Shown here piece by piece: positions 32,323 to 41,414 of a stretch of DNA of 64,000 nucleotides. Under the pieces are notes generated by a model. It made no database searches and had not been told where the DNA came from. It saw only the letters and a list, made by a program, of their open reading frames with translations. The DNA is taken from the NCBI GenBank assembly GCA_028824125.1, contig JAPPES010000126.1:27409-91408 (forward strand), written 5' to 3'. The translations under genes were made by a program, and so were the position numbers. Source of the DNA: Candidatus Poribacteria bacterium. Its GTDB lineage: Bacteria > Poribacteria > WGA-4E > WGA-3G. Every line of letters begins with the position of its first letter. The first letter of the stretch is position 1.

Positions 32323-33873
32323 TTATCTATGATGACGTAAAACTTTCCCCGGCAGTTTCCCCGTCACATTGCCATCTTCAATCACGGGAATGCCGTTGAC
32401 GAAAACCCAATCCACGCCAACAGGTGGTTGTACCGGATCAAACCAGGTGGATCGGTCTACCACAGTATCAGGGTTAAAAATGACAATATCAGCAGCAAGC
32501 CCACGCGCAATTCTGCCACGATCAGAAAGTCGGAATCGTTCTGCAGGAAAACCGCTCATCTTATAGACTGCTTCTTTCAGTGAGACTAACTGGCGTTCCC
32601 GGACAAATTTTCCAAGATACTGCACGAAACATCCATAACTTCGTGGATGCGGATGTGGAATGTTGTAGACACCATCGCTGGCAATCATCATGCGCGGATG
32701 ATTTGCAGTGCGATTCAAAATCCGTTCATTTTCTTCAGAGGATGTTGCCCACGGCATAACAAAGGTTTCAATTGCCAATTCTTCTCGAATGAAATCAAAA
32801 GCGAATTCTTGATTAGATTTGCCTTCGTGCTTAGCAGCTTCGGAGAGTAGCATGCCGATATATCTTCCAGACTTATTGTAACCTACAATTTGGTTGCCTT
32901 CTCCTAATTTTTCTTGCAGATATGGGAGTGATTTTTCTCGGACATCGGGGTTCTCCAAATTTGCTAACATTTCATCAGGTGTACCAGTCTGATATTCCAT
33001 CGGAAGCATCATTGCAAGGTGTGTCATCCCCGCGGGGTAGAGATAGGATTCAAAAGTCAAATCTATATCTTCACGGTCAACCCGATCAAGCACATCCGCC
33101 GCTTCATTGTCAACGCGTTCATGTGAAATATGGACAGGAATCTCTGTCCGTTGAGCGATCTCAATTGTCTCCTCCCAAGCAGGTTTTCTCCCAATAAGTT
33201 GATAGCGGATATGTGCAGCGTAGATTGCATCATAACTTGCTGCTACCTTTGATAGATACACTAACTCGTTCAAATCAGCATTCGCAGAGGGTTGATAATC
33301 CAGGCCGAGACAGAGACAGCATGCTCCCGCCTCAAGCCACTCACGGGTTATGCGTTCCATAACTTTCAATTCTTCTATCGTAGCTGGGCGTGCATCCCAT
33401 CCCATCGCACCGAGGCGGACAGCACAGTGTGGTACTTGTGGATAGAGATTTGCGGGGATTCGTCCATCAAATATACGCAGATACTCATCTGGTGATTGCC
33501 AATTGAGTGGAAGTTCAGCATCTCCATACGCAAATTGTGTATAATGCCATAGTTCCTTTGCGAGTTTTGAGGGCAAGGGTGCCCATCCAAAACCGTCTGG
33601 TGCTGCTAAGTGGGTAGTTACGCCTTGCATCACAGCAGCAAACTGATCACGCCCACCGAGCAGAGAGATCTCAGAATGCACGTGAACATCAACGAAGCCA
33701 GGACACACAACCAATCCTGCTGCTGATATTCTCCGTGAGGTTTCCGCTTTTCCAAGGTCACCGATTGCTGTGATCCTATCGTTTTGAATTCCGATATCAG
33801 CGAGAAACGGCTCACGTTCACCAGTGCCATCAACAATGTTTCCATCTACAATGATAGTATCAAATTCCACCAA
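32323..33873 (-). CDS. N-acyl-D-amino-acid deacylase-like amidohydrolase
   Basis: A 516-residue metal-dependent hydrolase. The composite N-terminal sheet (DTIIVDGNIVDGTGERE) is followed by the H64-x-H66 metal pair in GFVDVHVHSEIS. Conserved barrel elements include a Cys-bearing CCLCLGLDYQPSANAD and VHISHERVDN, then MIASDGVYNIPHPHPRSYG and the final LARGLAADIVIFNPDTVVDR strand. This pattern matches the D-aminoacylase branch, which frees D-amino acids from N-acyl derivatives, though relatives have been shown to act on other amides. It heads a two-gene operon with the flavin oxidoreductase. Confidence 0.87.
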   Translation of the reverse strand: MVEFDTIIVDGNIVDGTGEREPFLADIGIQNDRITAIGDLGKAETSRRISAAGLVVCPGFVDVHVHSEISLLGGRDQFAAVMQGVTTHLAAPDGFGWAPLPSKLAKELWHYTQFAYGDAELPLNWQSPDEYLRIFDGRIPANLYPQVPHCAVRLGAMGWDARPATIEELKVMERITREWLEAGACCLCLGLDYQPSANADLNELVYLSKVAASYDAIYAAHIRYQLIGRKPAWEETIEIAQRTEIPVHISHERVDNEAADVLDRVDREDIDLTFESYLYPAGMTHLAMMLPMEYQTGTPDEMLANLENPDVREKSLPYLQEKLGEGNQIVGYNKSGRYIGMLLSEAAKHEGKSNQEFAFDFIREELAIETFVMPWATSSEENERILNRTANHPRMMIASDGVYNIPHPHPRSYGCFVQYLGKFVRERQLVSLKEAVYKMSGFPAERFRLSDRGRIARGLAADIVIFNPDTVVDRSTWFDPVQPPVGVDWVFVNGIPVIEDGNVTGKLPGKVLRHHR

Positions 33874-34670
33874 TTTGCCCCTTATATTGAATAGGATACA
33901 CTTCCCTCATAGTACAGTACATACAGAGGAACGATTTGCTTCTTTAAAGCGCTGCCGAATTATAGCATACTACCTCGGAAGTAATCAATTGGTATTAATT
34001 CAGTTCCCCAAATATAACCTAAGTTGCCACTTATGTAGCATAATCTGTTAGATTGTGCCAGTGAGTGCACAAACTGAATGAAGATTAATCTATTAATTCG
34101 GTAATTTTTCATTATGTATATTCGGAACATTTTAAGCGCTCTTCAGTCCCGTAGGGACGATATGTTTATAGCAGCGCGGATGCCCTCATCCCCTTAGTCC
34201 CGTAGGGACGATATGTTTATCTAATGTCTTTGTTCTACACATATCGTCCCTACGGGACTAAAGAGGGGGTGTCAACGTTTATCTATAAACATATCGTCCC
34301 TACGGGACTGAAGAGGCTTTCTGCATGGAAAAATCTTTAAGTTTACACATAAGAGTAGAGCGTAGCGAAACCCGACATATACCAGACGTGTCGGATTTCG
34401 CAAACTCTACCCGACGGACAGGTGGTTTATATTGAAATGTGAAAATGGACCAGAAAAATCGAAAACTAAATAACCCTGCAGTTCCCCAAATATACTTGAA
34501 TTTTTCAAATACTTATGCTATACTTTCCACATATCATAAGCATACTTGTGAACTTTTGTAGTTAATTCTCTTTACAAATTTTTGGAAAATATGTTAAAAT
34601 TTATTTCAGCACCTCTAAAAATAGCATATTGAACAGATAGATTTAATCTTATCCCTGATAGGTAATTCTA
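33874..34670. repeat. Gene-free spacer: fragment of nested element plus REP-like cluster 2
   Basis: 34014-34056 is the inverted end of the outer element (AACCTAAGTTGCCACTTATG). 34078-34143 repeats the inner element's left part (ATTAATTCGGTAATTTTTCA). 34144-34310 is a REP cluster with units at 34144 and 34196 forward and about 34239 and 34284 reverse. 34351-34415 is an inverted repeat (AGAGCGTAGCGAAACCCGAC and its partner). The rest leads to the PspA-like gene and includes a promoter. No coding potential is evident. Confidence 0.8.
34496..34524 (+). promoter_or_regulatory. Candidate sigma-70 promoter for the PspA-like gene pair
   Basis: TTGAAT (34496-34501), 17-base spacer, TATACT (34519-34524), about 145 bases upstream of the first PspA-like gene. 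A second weaker candidate (TTTACA..TTAAAA) lies near 34570-34600. Confidence 0.45.
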
Positions 34671-35366
34671 ATGGTTAATAGCATTACTCGTTATTTCAAG
34701 GGAATATGGTATGCGCTTATTGGGCGTGCATATCAGCAGGCTGACAAACTTTCGGAGAACCCTGAAGCGGTGCGCGGGGTTTATGAAGATATTAGCCGTG
34801 CCAAACAAGCGAATATTCAACGTTACAAACAAGCGATTGGTCAGTTAATGGCACTTGTTGAACAGAAAAGACTTTTGTTGAAGCACCTCACGGATGAGAT
34901 TGTTGATCTCAAAAAGAAGAAGGCAAATGCAACTCAAAAAGCGAAAACTATTGCTGCTGAACTACGAGAAGCAGGAACACCTGAAGAGGAGATCGGACAA
35001 CATCCTGAATATATCCGATGTGTTTCTGCTAATGACGATTTCGAGTACACATTGAAAAAGAAAAACGTTCGCGTCGCAAAACTTGAGCGGGATATTAAAC
35101 GCGCGCAAGAAGATATTGAATGTCATAAAGCTCAGATATTGGACCTGCAACGCGATTTAGAAAAGATTAAAACTGAACAATCTGAAGCCGTTGAGGATAT
35201 AATTGCTGTCCGCGAACAAGAGGAAATTGCTGATATGTTATCAGGTATAAGTATGGATGGCACTTCAGCAGAACTGACGCGGATGCGCGAAATTCGGGAA
35301 AAAGAACCGAACGCGTTACATGCACAATTGGAAACAGATATAGACAAAGAACACAACGGATGCTAA
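34671..35366 (+). CDS. PspA/IM30 (Vipp1)-like coiled-coil protein 1
   Basis: A 231-residue protein with the PspA/IM30 layout: an amphipathic first helix (SITRYFKGIWYALIGRAYQQ) and ENPEAVRGVYEDI, then a long coiled coil to about residue 185 and a short C-terminal helix (EIADMLSGISMDGTSAELTR). PspA/IM30 proteins belong to the ESCRT-III superfamily and form membrane-bound rods and rings that protect or remodel the inner membrane. It is a close paralogue of the gene at 36050, but with a shorter C-terminal tail. The ribosome site is weak (TAGGTAA). Confidence 0.82.
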   Translation: MVNSITRYFKGIWYALIGRAYQQADKLSENPEAVRGVYEDISRAKQANIQRYKQAIGQLMALVEQKRLLLKHLTDEIVDLKKKKANATQKAKTIAAELREAGTPEEEIGQHPEYIRCVSANDDFEYTLKKKNVRVAKLERDIKRAQEDIECHKAQILDLQRDLEKIKTEQSEAVEDIIAVREQEEIADMLSGISMDGTSAELTRMREIREKEPNALHAQLETDIDKEHNGC

Positions 35367-35414
35367 AAGAACTGCGTGTCTTTGAAACGACGATTAAATC
35401 AGGGAAATATTAGA

Positions 35415-35960
35415 ATGGATGATATTTTTGCTCCTGATACATTCAAAAAGGTATTCTTGTCTTACTTTTGGAAGTGGGGTGCAGTTTGGGGCGTTTTAAT
35501 GATTTTAATCGTCACATTTATTGTAAAATTAAATGTGGTAAGCGTTGAATCTCAAATTAACTCTAACGGTATTGCCACTGGTCGTTTCGCATTCGGAAAT
35601 GTGGCAATGGGGGTACTTACTGGTTACGGTGTTTTCGGATCGGCTGTTGTATATGCTTTTGCAATTCTTGCTATGAGTCCTGTCCAAGCAGTAGGGGTTA
35701 TAGCAATCGGTGGTATAAATGCAGGCGGTATTATCGCCATCGGTACCAACGCTTTTGGTATTATAGCGATCGGTGGTAATGCTTATGGAATTATTGCTAT
35801 CGGTCCACATACGTGGGGGATTTATACATTATCTAATTCTGAATTTGGCAAAGGCAGATATAGATTTTCACCTCATCATCAAGATGATCAAGCAGTCAAG
35901 TTTTTTACACATTTTATGCCAAAATTAAAGTCAGCATTTTCATCTACTTATAATGGATGA
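35415..35960 (+). CDS. Membrane-anchored protein with 10-residue glycine-rich repeats
   Basis: A 181-residue protein from the ATG at 35415; a GTG at 35376 is less likely. Residues ~15-35 form a membrane helix (WGAVWGVLMILIVTFIVKLN). After a second apolar stretch there are about four 10-residue repeats of the form G-[VI]-I-A-I-G-x-N-A (GIIAIGTNAF, GIIAIGGNAY, GIIAIGPHTW). Such short apolar repeats can build a narrow beta-solenoid. I do not recognise a named family. It sits between two PspA-like genes in the same direction, so it is a plausible membrane partner. Confidence 0.75.
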   Translation: MDDIFAPDTFKKVFLSYFWKWGAVWGVLMILIVTFIVKLNVVSVESQINSNGIATGRFAFGNVAMGVLTGYGVFGSAVVYAFAILAMSPVQAVGVIAIGGINAGGIIAIGTNAFGIIAIGGNAYGIIAIGPHTWGIYTLSNSEFGKGRYRFSPHHQDDQAVKFFTHFMPKLKSAFSSTYNG

Positions 35961-36049
35961 ATACCGCAACTTGTTTTAAGGTTGTAATTATTGTAAAATT
36001 CAGAAACAAATTTTGAATAATACTTAAATTTCATATAGGAGGAATTAAA

Positions 36050-36886
36050 ATGGCAAACGGCATTACCCGTTTTTTCAAAGCAATCTGGTATTCAATAACC
36101 GGTCGTGCGCATGAGCAGGCAGACAAAATGATGGAGAATCCCGAAGCAGTACGTGGTGCTTATGAAGATATTATCAAAGATAAAAAGGGAAATATCCAGC
36201 GCTATAAGGAAGCAATTGGACAACTCATGGCACTCGTTGAACAGAAAAGACTTTCACTAAAGAAACTCACGGATGATGTTGGTGATCTTGAAAAGAAGAA
36301 GGCAGGCGCAATCGCTAAAGCGAAAAGCACCGCAGCTGAGTTGCAAAAATCAGGCACTGCAGATGAAGAGATCAAGCAGCATCCGGAATATACACGATGT
36401 GTAGCGGCCTTCAACGATTTTCGCTCTACCTCAGAAGAAAAAAATGCGCGCATAGATGAATTGGAGGAAGATATTGAACGCGCACAAGGCGACATTGAAT
36501 CGCACAAAGCTCAGATATTGGACCTGCAACGCGATTTAGATAAGATTAAGACCGAACAATCTGAGGCGTACGCGGATCTGATTACTGCACGTGAGCAAGA
36601 AGAAATTGCGGATATGTTATCAGGCATAAGTACGGATGGCACTTCAGAGGAATTGACACGGATGCGGGAAATTCGGGAAAAAGCGAAAGGACGTACGAAG
36701 GTTGCCCAAGAACTTGCAGGAACCGATTCTCGCGCTGAAGAGGACGAATTTCTCGCCGCTGCACGTGAATCAGCCGCCTCCGAAGAATTTGATTCTCTCA
36801 TTTTCGGTGCTCAACAGACTGATGCACCCAAAGAGACCGAAGATTCCGATAAAGAAAAAGAAAATGATTCTGAACTACCGCTATAA
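36050..36886 (+). CDS. PspA/IM30 (Vipp1)-like coiled-coil protein 2
   Basis: A 278-residue paralogue of the gene at 34671. The amphipathic N-terminal helix (GITRFFKAIWYSITGRAHEQ), MENPEAVRGAYEDII and the coiled-coil core are all conserved. A ~50-residue C-terminal extension contains EEDEFLAAARESAASEEFDS and a very acidic end (KETEDSDKEKENDSELPL). AGGAGG lies seven bases upstream of the ATG, a much better ribosome site than that of copy 1. The acidic tail could be a docking segment for an ATPase or other partner, as ESCRT-III tails are (inference). Confidence 0.85.
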   Translation: MANGITRFFKAIWYSITGRAHEQADKMMENPEAVRGAYEDIIKDKKGNIQRYKEAIGQLMALVEQKRLSLKKLTDDVGDLEKKKAGAIAKAKSTAAELQKSGTADEEIKQHPEYTRCVAAFNDFRSTSEEKNARIDELEEDIERAQGDIESHKAQILDLQRDLDKIKTEQSEAYADLITAREQEEIADMLSGISTDGTSEELTRMREIREKAKGRTKVAQELAGTDSRAEEDEFLAAARESAASEEFDSLIFGAQQTDAPKETEDSDKEKENDSELPL

Positions 36887-37337
36887 AGTGTGACAGTGGG
36901 TTCTATACTAATTGCTTTTTCTTAACGAGTTGTGCTAAATAACTATTTGTCTAATATTGTTTCACAATTACCTAACGTTTGTTAGTTTTATCATTGGGTT
37001 AATCTTTAGTCCCGTAGGGACGATATGTTTATAGAAAAACGTTGAATACCCTCTCTTTAGTCCCGTAGGGACGATATGTGTCCAACATGAAGTTCAATAT
37101 GTGAAAATAGGACAAACAGATAGTCAACTAACACAAGTCGCTTTTCTTAACAAACGGTGCATAAGATGGCCGCGTAGTACGTTTAGAACACGGTAGATAG
37201 GGCATTAAGTTCACTTATAATTTGATCTTTGGCTTGAGGGCTTCACTGTGAATCAAAGCAGAATATGCTAACGTGGTCCAACTTGAGACTCCCATCTGAA
37301 ATTGCTAAAACCCGAAAACTAAGCGGAGGGTAAAAAG
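36887..37337. repeat. Spacer with half a REP cluster and a terminal-repeat fragment
   Basis: Two forward REP units (37008-37034 and 37059-37079) occur without the reverse pair. 36925-36990 (GAGTTGTGCTAAATAACTAT) is repeated at 63914-63980 near the window end. The remainder leads into the AAA ATPase gene; TATAAT occurs at 37216-37221 but its -35 is poor. Confidence 0.75.
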
Positions 37338-37382
37338 ATCGCTGTTAAGGAGCCTACTTACCAATTCAGGTCTGAAGCTGGA

Positions 37383-39191
37383 ATGCTTATTAATTCCGGT
37401 ACTTCACGAAGCATTGTGCTTCACGGGAATATCCATGACCTGTTTTTTGTTGAAGAGTCCGAAGAAGAAGATTATATACCTCTTCTCCCTTTCCTTACAC
37501 AAAGCTGGGATGTTCCCGGCTTTCTCCTCATAGTATATGAACTGAACGGACCACTCCGCTTTCTACGGCAAACTGATCGAGAGAAGTTAGAAAAGGCTTT
37601 CTACGCGTGGCGGGGGCATACGGAATCTTCTCAGCGAAAAACTACGAGTCTTTTCGCACTCCCCAACCGGCCAGAACACTCCAACCCCACAGCTGATAAA
37701 TCTTTAGATAGTTCTGATGGTTTGTTTGAACAATATCTAAATGATGCCATTGGTAGCCCAACATTGGCATTTGAACTGCTACGTCAATTTTGTCTGATTT
37801 CGAGAGCAAGGGATGTCCACGGCGAAAAACTTTTATCGGAAAAGTTGCTTATCATTATTGAAGCAACGGATATGCTGCTCCCAGAAGGGGAAATCCGTAG
37901 TCTGAATTTAGCTGATAGGCATAGGATTAGCATCGTGCAGGATTGGATTTCTGATTCCGATTTTATGAAGGCGACTGACACAGCCGTTTTTATCGCGGAA
38001 TCAAAAAGCCTGATAAACTCACGCATTATGCGCTTACCACAAGTCGTTGATGTAGAAATTCAATCTCCGCAAGTAGAAGAGCGTAGACATTTTATTTCAT
38101 GGTTTAACAGAACCCAAAAACCTGTGAATAAAGAGCTAAATCTATGGGGTAGCCAATCTCAGCTTGCTGTTTTAACAGCAGGATTATCAATTCAAGCTTT
38201 GCGCCAGCTGCTCGTTTCTGCGTGTTATTCTGGGGAGAAACTGCGCCCAGATAACGTAATAGAAAAAGTATCTGAGTTTATCCAAACACAGTTAGGGGAA
38301 GATGTCGTAGAATTTAAGAAACCTGCACACACCTTGAAAGATATTGTAGGTAATCAGAAACTTATTGGTTTTTTGAGGACACAGATTATTCCGCGCCTTA
38401 CCTCCACAGGAAAAGATTCTATCTCTGGATTGAGCGTTTGCGGACCTATCGGAAGCGGAAAAACCTTTATCTTTGAAGGACTCGCTGGAGAACTGGATAT
38501 CCCTGTGCTTGTGCTTAAGAACATTCGAAGTATGTGGTTTGGTCAAACAGATGTTATCTTTGAACGTCTCAGACGGTTGCTAATGGCACTTGTAAATGTG
38601 TTAATTTTTGTTGATGAAGCGGATACGCAGTTCGGAGATGTCGGCAGGGACGCACACGCAACTGAACGTAGACTCACAGGAAAAATACAAGCGATGATGT
38701 CTGATCCGCAGTTACGAGGTAATATCACATGGCTGCTTATGACAGCGCGTATTTATAATCTCTCGCCCGATCTACGCAGAGAAGGCAGAGTTGGAGACAT
38801 CGTAATTCCTGTTCTTGATCCGACTGGCGAAGACCGCGAGACATTTCTAAGGTGGACGCTTAGTAACGTATTTAGTGACGAAATTCCGGATGAAGCATTT
38901 AAACTACTTTTATCACTAACTGAAGGCTATTCAGCAGCCAGTTTTGCATCTTTGCGTGCTGACCTGGAAGCTGCTAAAAACCGCAATGGTAAGTTGTCTA
39001 TAGACGAAATCGTTGACGTGATTTCGGATAGAATTCTACCTAATATCGGTCCAATACGGCAGTATCAAACCTTGCAAGCATTCCTGAATTGCACCCGAAA
39101 ATCTCTACTTCCGGGCGATTATTCCCCTGAAGTCCGTGATTCATGGTTGAAACAGATTGCACAGTTAGAAGCTATGGGAGTTAGGGGATGA
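37383..39191 (+). CDS. AAA-family ATPase with a novel N-terminal region
   Basis: A protein of 602 residues from the ATG. Residues 1-320 have no family that I recognise (SRSIVLHGNIHDLFFVEESE at the start). The AAA module has Walker A GPIGSGKT at 354-361, Walker B LIFVDEAD at 407-414 and a polar strand/arginine-finger region (LMTARIYNLSPDLRREGRVG). The helical lid follows. The ATG has no ribosome site, whereas GGAGGG lies seven bases before an in-frame ATC at 37338. The 15 codons between (KEPTYQFRSEAG) look coding, so the true start may be ATC or the base may be wrong. It follows the PspA-like pair by about 500 bases and may remodel those assemblies (inference). Confidence 0.85.
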   Translation: MLINSGTSRSIVLHGNIHDLFFVEESEEEDYIPLLPFLTQSWDVPGFLLIVYELNGPLRFLRQTDREKLEKAFYAWRGHTESSQRKTTSLFALPNRPEHSNPTADKSLDSSDGLFEQYLNDAIGSPTLAFELLRQFCLISRARDVHGEKLLSEKLLIIIEATDMLLPEGEIRSLNLADRHRISIVQDWISDSDFMKATDTAVFIAESKSLINSRIMRLPQVVDVEIQSPQVEERRHFISWFNRTQKPVNKELNLWGSQSQLAVLTAGLSIQALRQLLVSACYSGEKLRPDNVIEKVSEFIQTQLGEDVVEFKKPAHTLKDIVGNQKLIGFLRTQIIPRLTSTGKDSISGLSVCGPIGSGKTFIFEGLAGELDIPVLVLKNIRSMWFGQTDVIFERLRRLLMALVNVLIFVDEADTQFGDVGRDAHATERRLTGKIQAMMSDPQLRGNITWLLMTARIYNLSPDLRREGRVGDIVIPVLDPTGEDRETFLRWTLSNVFSDEIPDEAFKLLLSLTEGYSAASFASLRADLEAAKNRNGKLSIDEIVDVISDRILPNIGPIRQYQTLQAFLNCTRKSLLPGDYSPEVRDSWLKQIAQLEAMGVRG

Positions 39192-39211
39192 CAAAAATCA
39201 GACAATCTTCA

Positions 39212-40360
39212 CTAACATAGACTGATAACTTTCCCACTTGCAGCAGAACGGTATCCGGCAGATATGATTTCAACCGAATGTGCAGCAAATTCTGCGTTCA
39301 TCTCACTTTCTACGCCGTTTTCAATACAATCAATAAAAGCGCTGAACTCTCGCTGTCCATCATTTTCACTGGTAACATCTATCCAGTGCTGTTTTGGCTG
39401 CATTTCGATCTCTGCTTGTGTGCTGCTCCACATCCCCATTGGGTCAAGTAGGTGTGGTGTTGGGGGTTCAAACGGTGGTTCTGCTGCGAACACCTCCAAC
39501 CTATTTGCCGAAGCATCAAAGGTAAAGGTGGCGTCAGTACCGATGAGGGACACCTTTTGCACACCCCCTCGTGCATGGCTCTGCCATCCGTAGCGTCCAG
39601 CTGCAATGGTTGCGGTAATATCATCCTCTAATGTTAAGACCAATGCACCGAAATCCTCTAAGTCGCAGCCGTGATGTTCATTAAAAAAATAATTTGCCGT
39701 TCCGCCGAACACATGCTGCACCCGTTTTTGCGTCAACCAATTCACCATGGACACAGCATAAACACCGATGTCGAACATTTCAGGTTTTGCTTCCACAAAA
39801 CTGTACCGTTCTAAATTCGGTTTCTGTCTCCGTTTTTTGCCAACAGGTGCAGTTCCCGGATGTCCTTTCGCAAACAGGACATCGCAATGAATTGCTTGTA
39901 GTTTACCGATGTGTCCACTGTCCAATCCTTGTTTGACTGTACGTGCCCAAGTGCTATGAATGTTACTGAACATCTGCGTTCTAATACCGCTTTTAGCAAC
40001 AGCGTTAACAATTTGGTTGGCATGTTCAGGATTGAGTGCCATGGGTTTATCAAGATAGACGTGCTTTCCTGCTTCAGCACACCTTGCTCCGACACGTCCC
40101 CTTCGTTCTACTTCGGTGCAGAGGCTTACTATATGTGCATCATCGCGCGCTAACGCTTCGTCAAGATCGGATATGAAGGGCAAGTTTAAGTCTGCAGCGA
40201 GAGAACGGGCCAAGGCTATCCGTTCCGTAGGCGCGTCGTGCTCATCAGCAAATGCAATAAGCTGACAACGAGGATCGTTAGCAAACAATTGTGCGTAATT
40301 CTCTTGATGTGTGCGATGTCCACCGAGCAGTAGAACACCGTATTTTCCGTTTTTTTGCAT
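39212..40360 (-). CDS. Gfo/Idh/MocA-family oxidoreductase
   Basis: A 382-residue NAD(P)-dependent sugar or inositol dehydrogenase-like protein. The N-terminal Rossmann domain starts YGVLLLGGHRTHQENYAQLF, with the usual GxGxxG modified to GGHRTHQ. The catalytic-type lysine motif is YLDKPMALNPEHA (EKP in canonical members). The C-terminal domain is an open-faced sheet. GGAGG lies upstream, inside the end of the preceding gene one base away, which suggests translational coupling. Because both the dinucleotide loop and the E of EKP deviate, activity is not certain. Confidence 0.84.
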   Translation of the reverse strand: MQKNGKYGVLLLGGHRTHQENYAQLFANDPRCQLIAFADEHDAPTERIALARSLAADLNLPFISDLDEALARDDAHIVSLCTEVERRGRVGARCAEAGKHVYLDKPMALNPEHANQIVNAVAKSGIRTQMFSNIHSTWARTVKQGLDSGHIGKLQAIHCDVLFAKGHPGTAPVGKKRRQKPNLERYSFVEAKPEMFDIGVYAVSMVNWLTQKRVQHVFGGTANYFFNEHHGCDLEDFGALVLTLEDDITATIAAGRYGWQSHARGGVQKVSLIGTDATFTFDASANRLEVFAAEPPFEPPTPHLLDPMGMWSSTQAEIEMQPKQHWIDVTSENDGQREFSAFIDCIENGVESEMNAEFAAHSVEIISAGYRSAASGKVISLC

Positions 40361-40361
40361 G

Positions 40362-40805
40362 TTATCCCTCCACCGTTATAGGTTGTCCAGTTGCAAGTGC
40401 ATCAGCAATAACCTCTGTAAGTTCACCTGTAGCATCAAGTTGAGGTGGAGTAGCACTTACATAGTTTCTGCCTATTGGAGTTTCATGGTAGATAACACCT
40501 TTATTACCAACTAACATAATGTCAATTGCAGTTTCAGTCTCAACCCGATTGATACTCAGCACTGCCATCTGCCCATCTGTATATTGCACCATTACCGTGA
40601 CCTGTGTAGCGTCAGCATCACCCTTAGCATAGACGCGCTGTGGCTGAGATGGTATCCATCTGTTTGAGAGCGCAACCATCTCGGCAGTTGGTTGGAGTAG
40701 ACTGGATGTGTCACTTGCGATATGAAGCACACATCTTAGAAATACAGGACTTCCAATCCGATCTTTCTCGATTACCGAATCAACTGATTTTTTAAGTAAT
40801 TCCAT
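40362..40805 (-). CDS. Stand-alone C-terminal-like domain of a MocA-family oxidoreductase
   Basis: A 147-residue protein with the look of the C-terminal sheet domain of Gfo/Idh/MocA enzymes (IGSPVFLRCVLHIASDTSSL, VTVMVQYTDGQMAVLSINRV, IDIMLVGNKGVIYHETPIGR). It has no Rossmann domain. AAGGAG precedes the ATG, so it is expressed as its own protein, not a frameshift product of the gene downstream. It probably assembles with, or regulates, the full-length oxidoreductase that follows it by one base. It could also be a decayed enzyme. Confidence 0.7.
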   Translation of the reverse strand: MELLKKSVDSVIEKDRIGSPVFLRCVLHIASDTSSLLQPTAEMVALSNRWIPSQPQRVYAKGDADATQVTVMVQYTDGQMAVLSINRVETETAIDIMLVGNKGVIYHETPIGRNYVSATPPQLDATGELTEVIADALATGQPITVEG

Positions 40806-41048
40806 TTGTACTCCTTCTAAATTTGATAACAGAAAAAATTTGACGGTTCTCGTACTTTATGATATATTTTATATACTGGTTTTTGCATTTGTAGTAAGCT
40901 TTAGAATTAAATGGACACTCTGCACCAGCGAGGTTAGGAAACCTCGCCTACCGTGGGAAGAAAGTGTTAAATTATTTTTAGGTTTCACCATAAATTTCCC
41001 TGCTCCGATCAACATAAATTACATCTTCAACACTTACGGAGAATAACT
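40806..41048. repeat. Spacer with a CGAGGTTAGGAAACCTCGCC palindrome
   Basis: 40928-40950 carries CGAGGTTAGGAAACCTCGCC, the core of the MITE at 52433-52552, but without recognisable terminal repeats. The region lies between divergent genes and should hold promoters for both. No gene is evident. Confidence 0.6.
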
Positions 41049-41414
41049 ATGCCATTAAAAACCTTAAAAGAACTTGTCGCTGAAGCAAAAGCGAATGTTG
41101 GACATATTTCACCTGATGAACTTACAGAAGCGGGCGATTCTGTCATCCTATTAGATGTTCGTGACGAACCTGACTACGACGAAGAACACTTACCCAATGC
41201 AGTTTCGCTGCCTCGTGGTTACCTTGAACTTGACATTGATGAAGTTGCTCCTGATGAGGGGACACACATCGTTACTTATTGTGGTGGTGGCACGCGTGCT
41301 ATGCTTTCGGCACACACCTTAAAAAATATGGGTTATGAGAACGTTTCAGTCCTAACTGGCGGATTCCGCGGTTGGAAGGCAGAAGGACTCCCAACTGAAA
41401 ATAATGACGAATAA
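41049..41414 (+). CDS. Single-domain rhodanese
   Basis: A 121-residue sulfurtransferase domain. LLDVRDEPDYDEEHLPNAVS is the CH2-like entrance motif, the active-site Cys is C78 in TYCGGGTRAMLSA, and it closes with VSVLTGGFRGWKAEGLP. A short N-terminal helix precedes the domain. GGAG lies upstream of the ATG. It is a cytoplasmic sulfane-sulfur carrier by family, with no specific partner visible. Confidence 0.9.
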   Translation: MPLKTLKELVAEAKANVGHISPDELTEAGDSVILLDVRDEPDYDEEHLPNAVSLPRGYLELDIDEVAPDEGTHIVTYCGGGTRAMLSAHTLKNMGYENVSVLTGGFRGWKAEGLPTENNDE

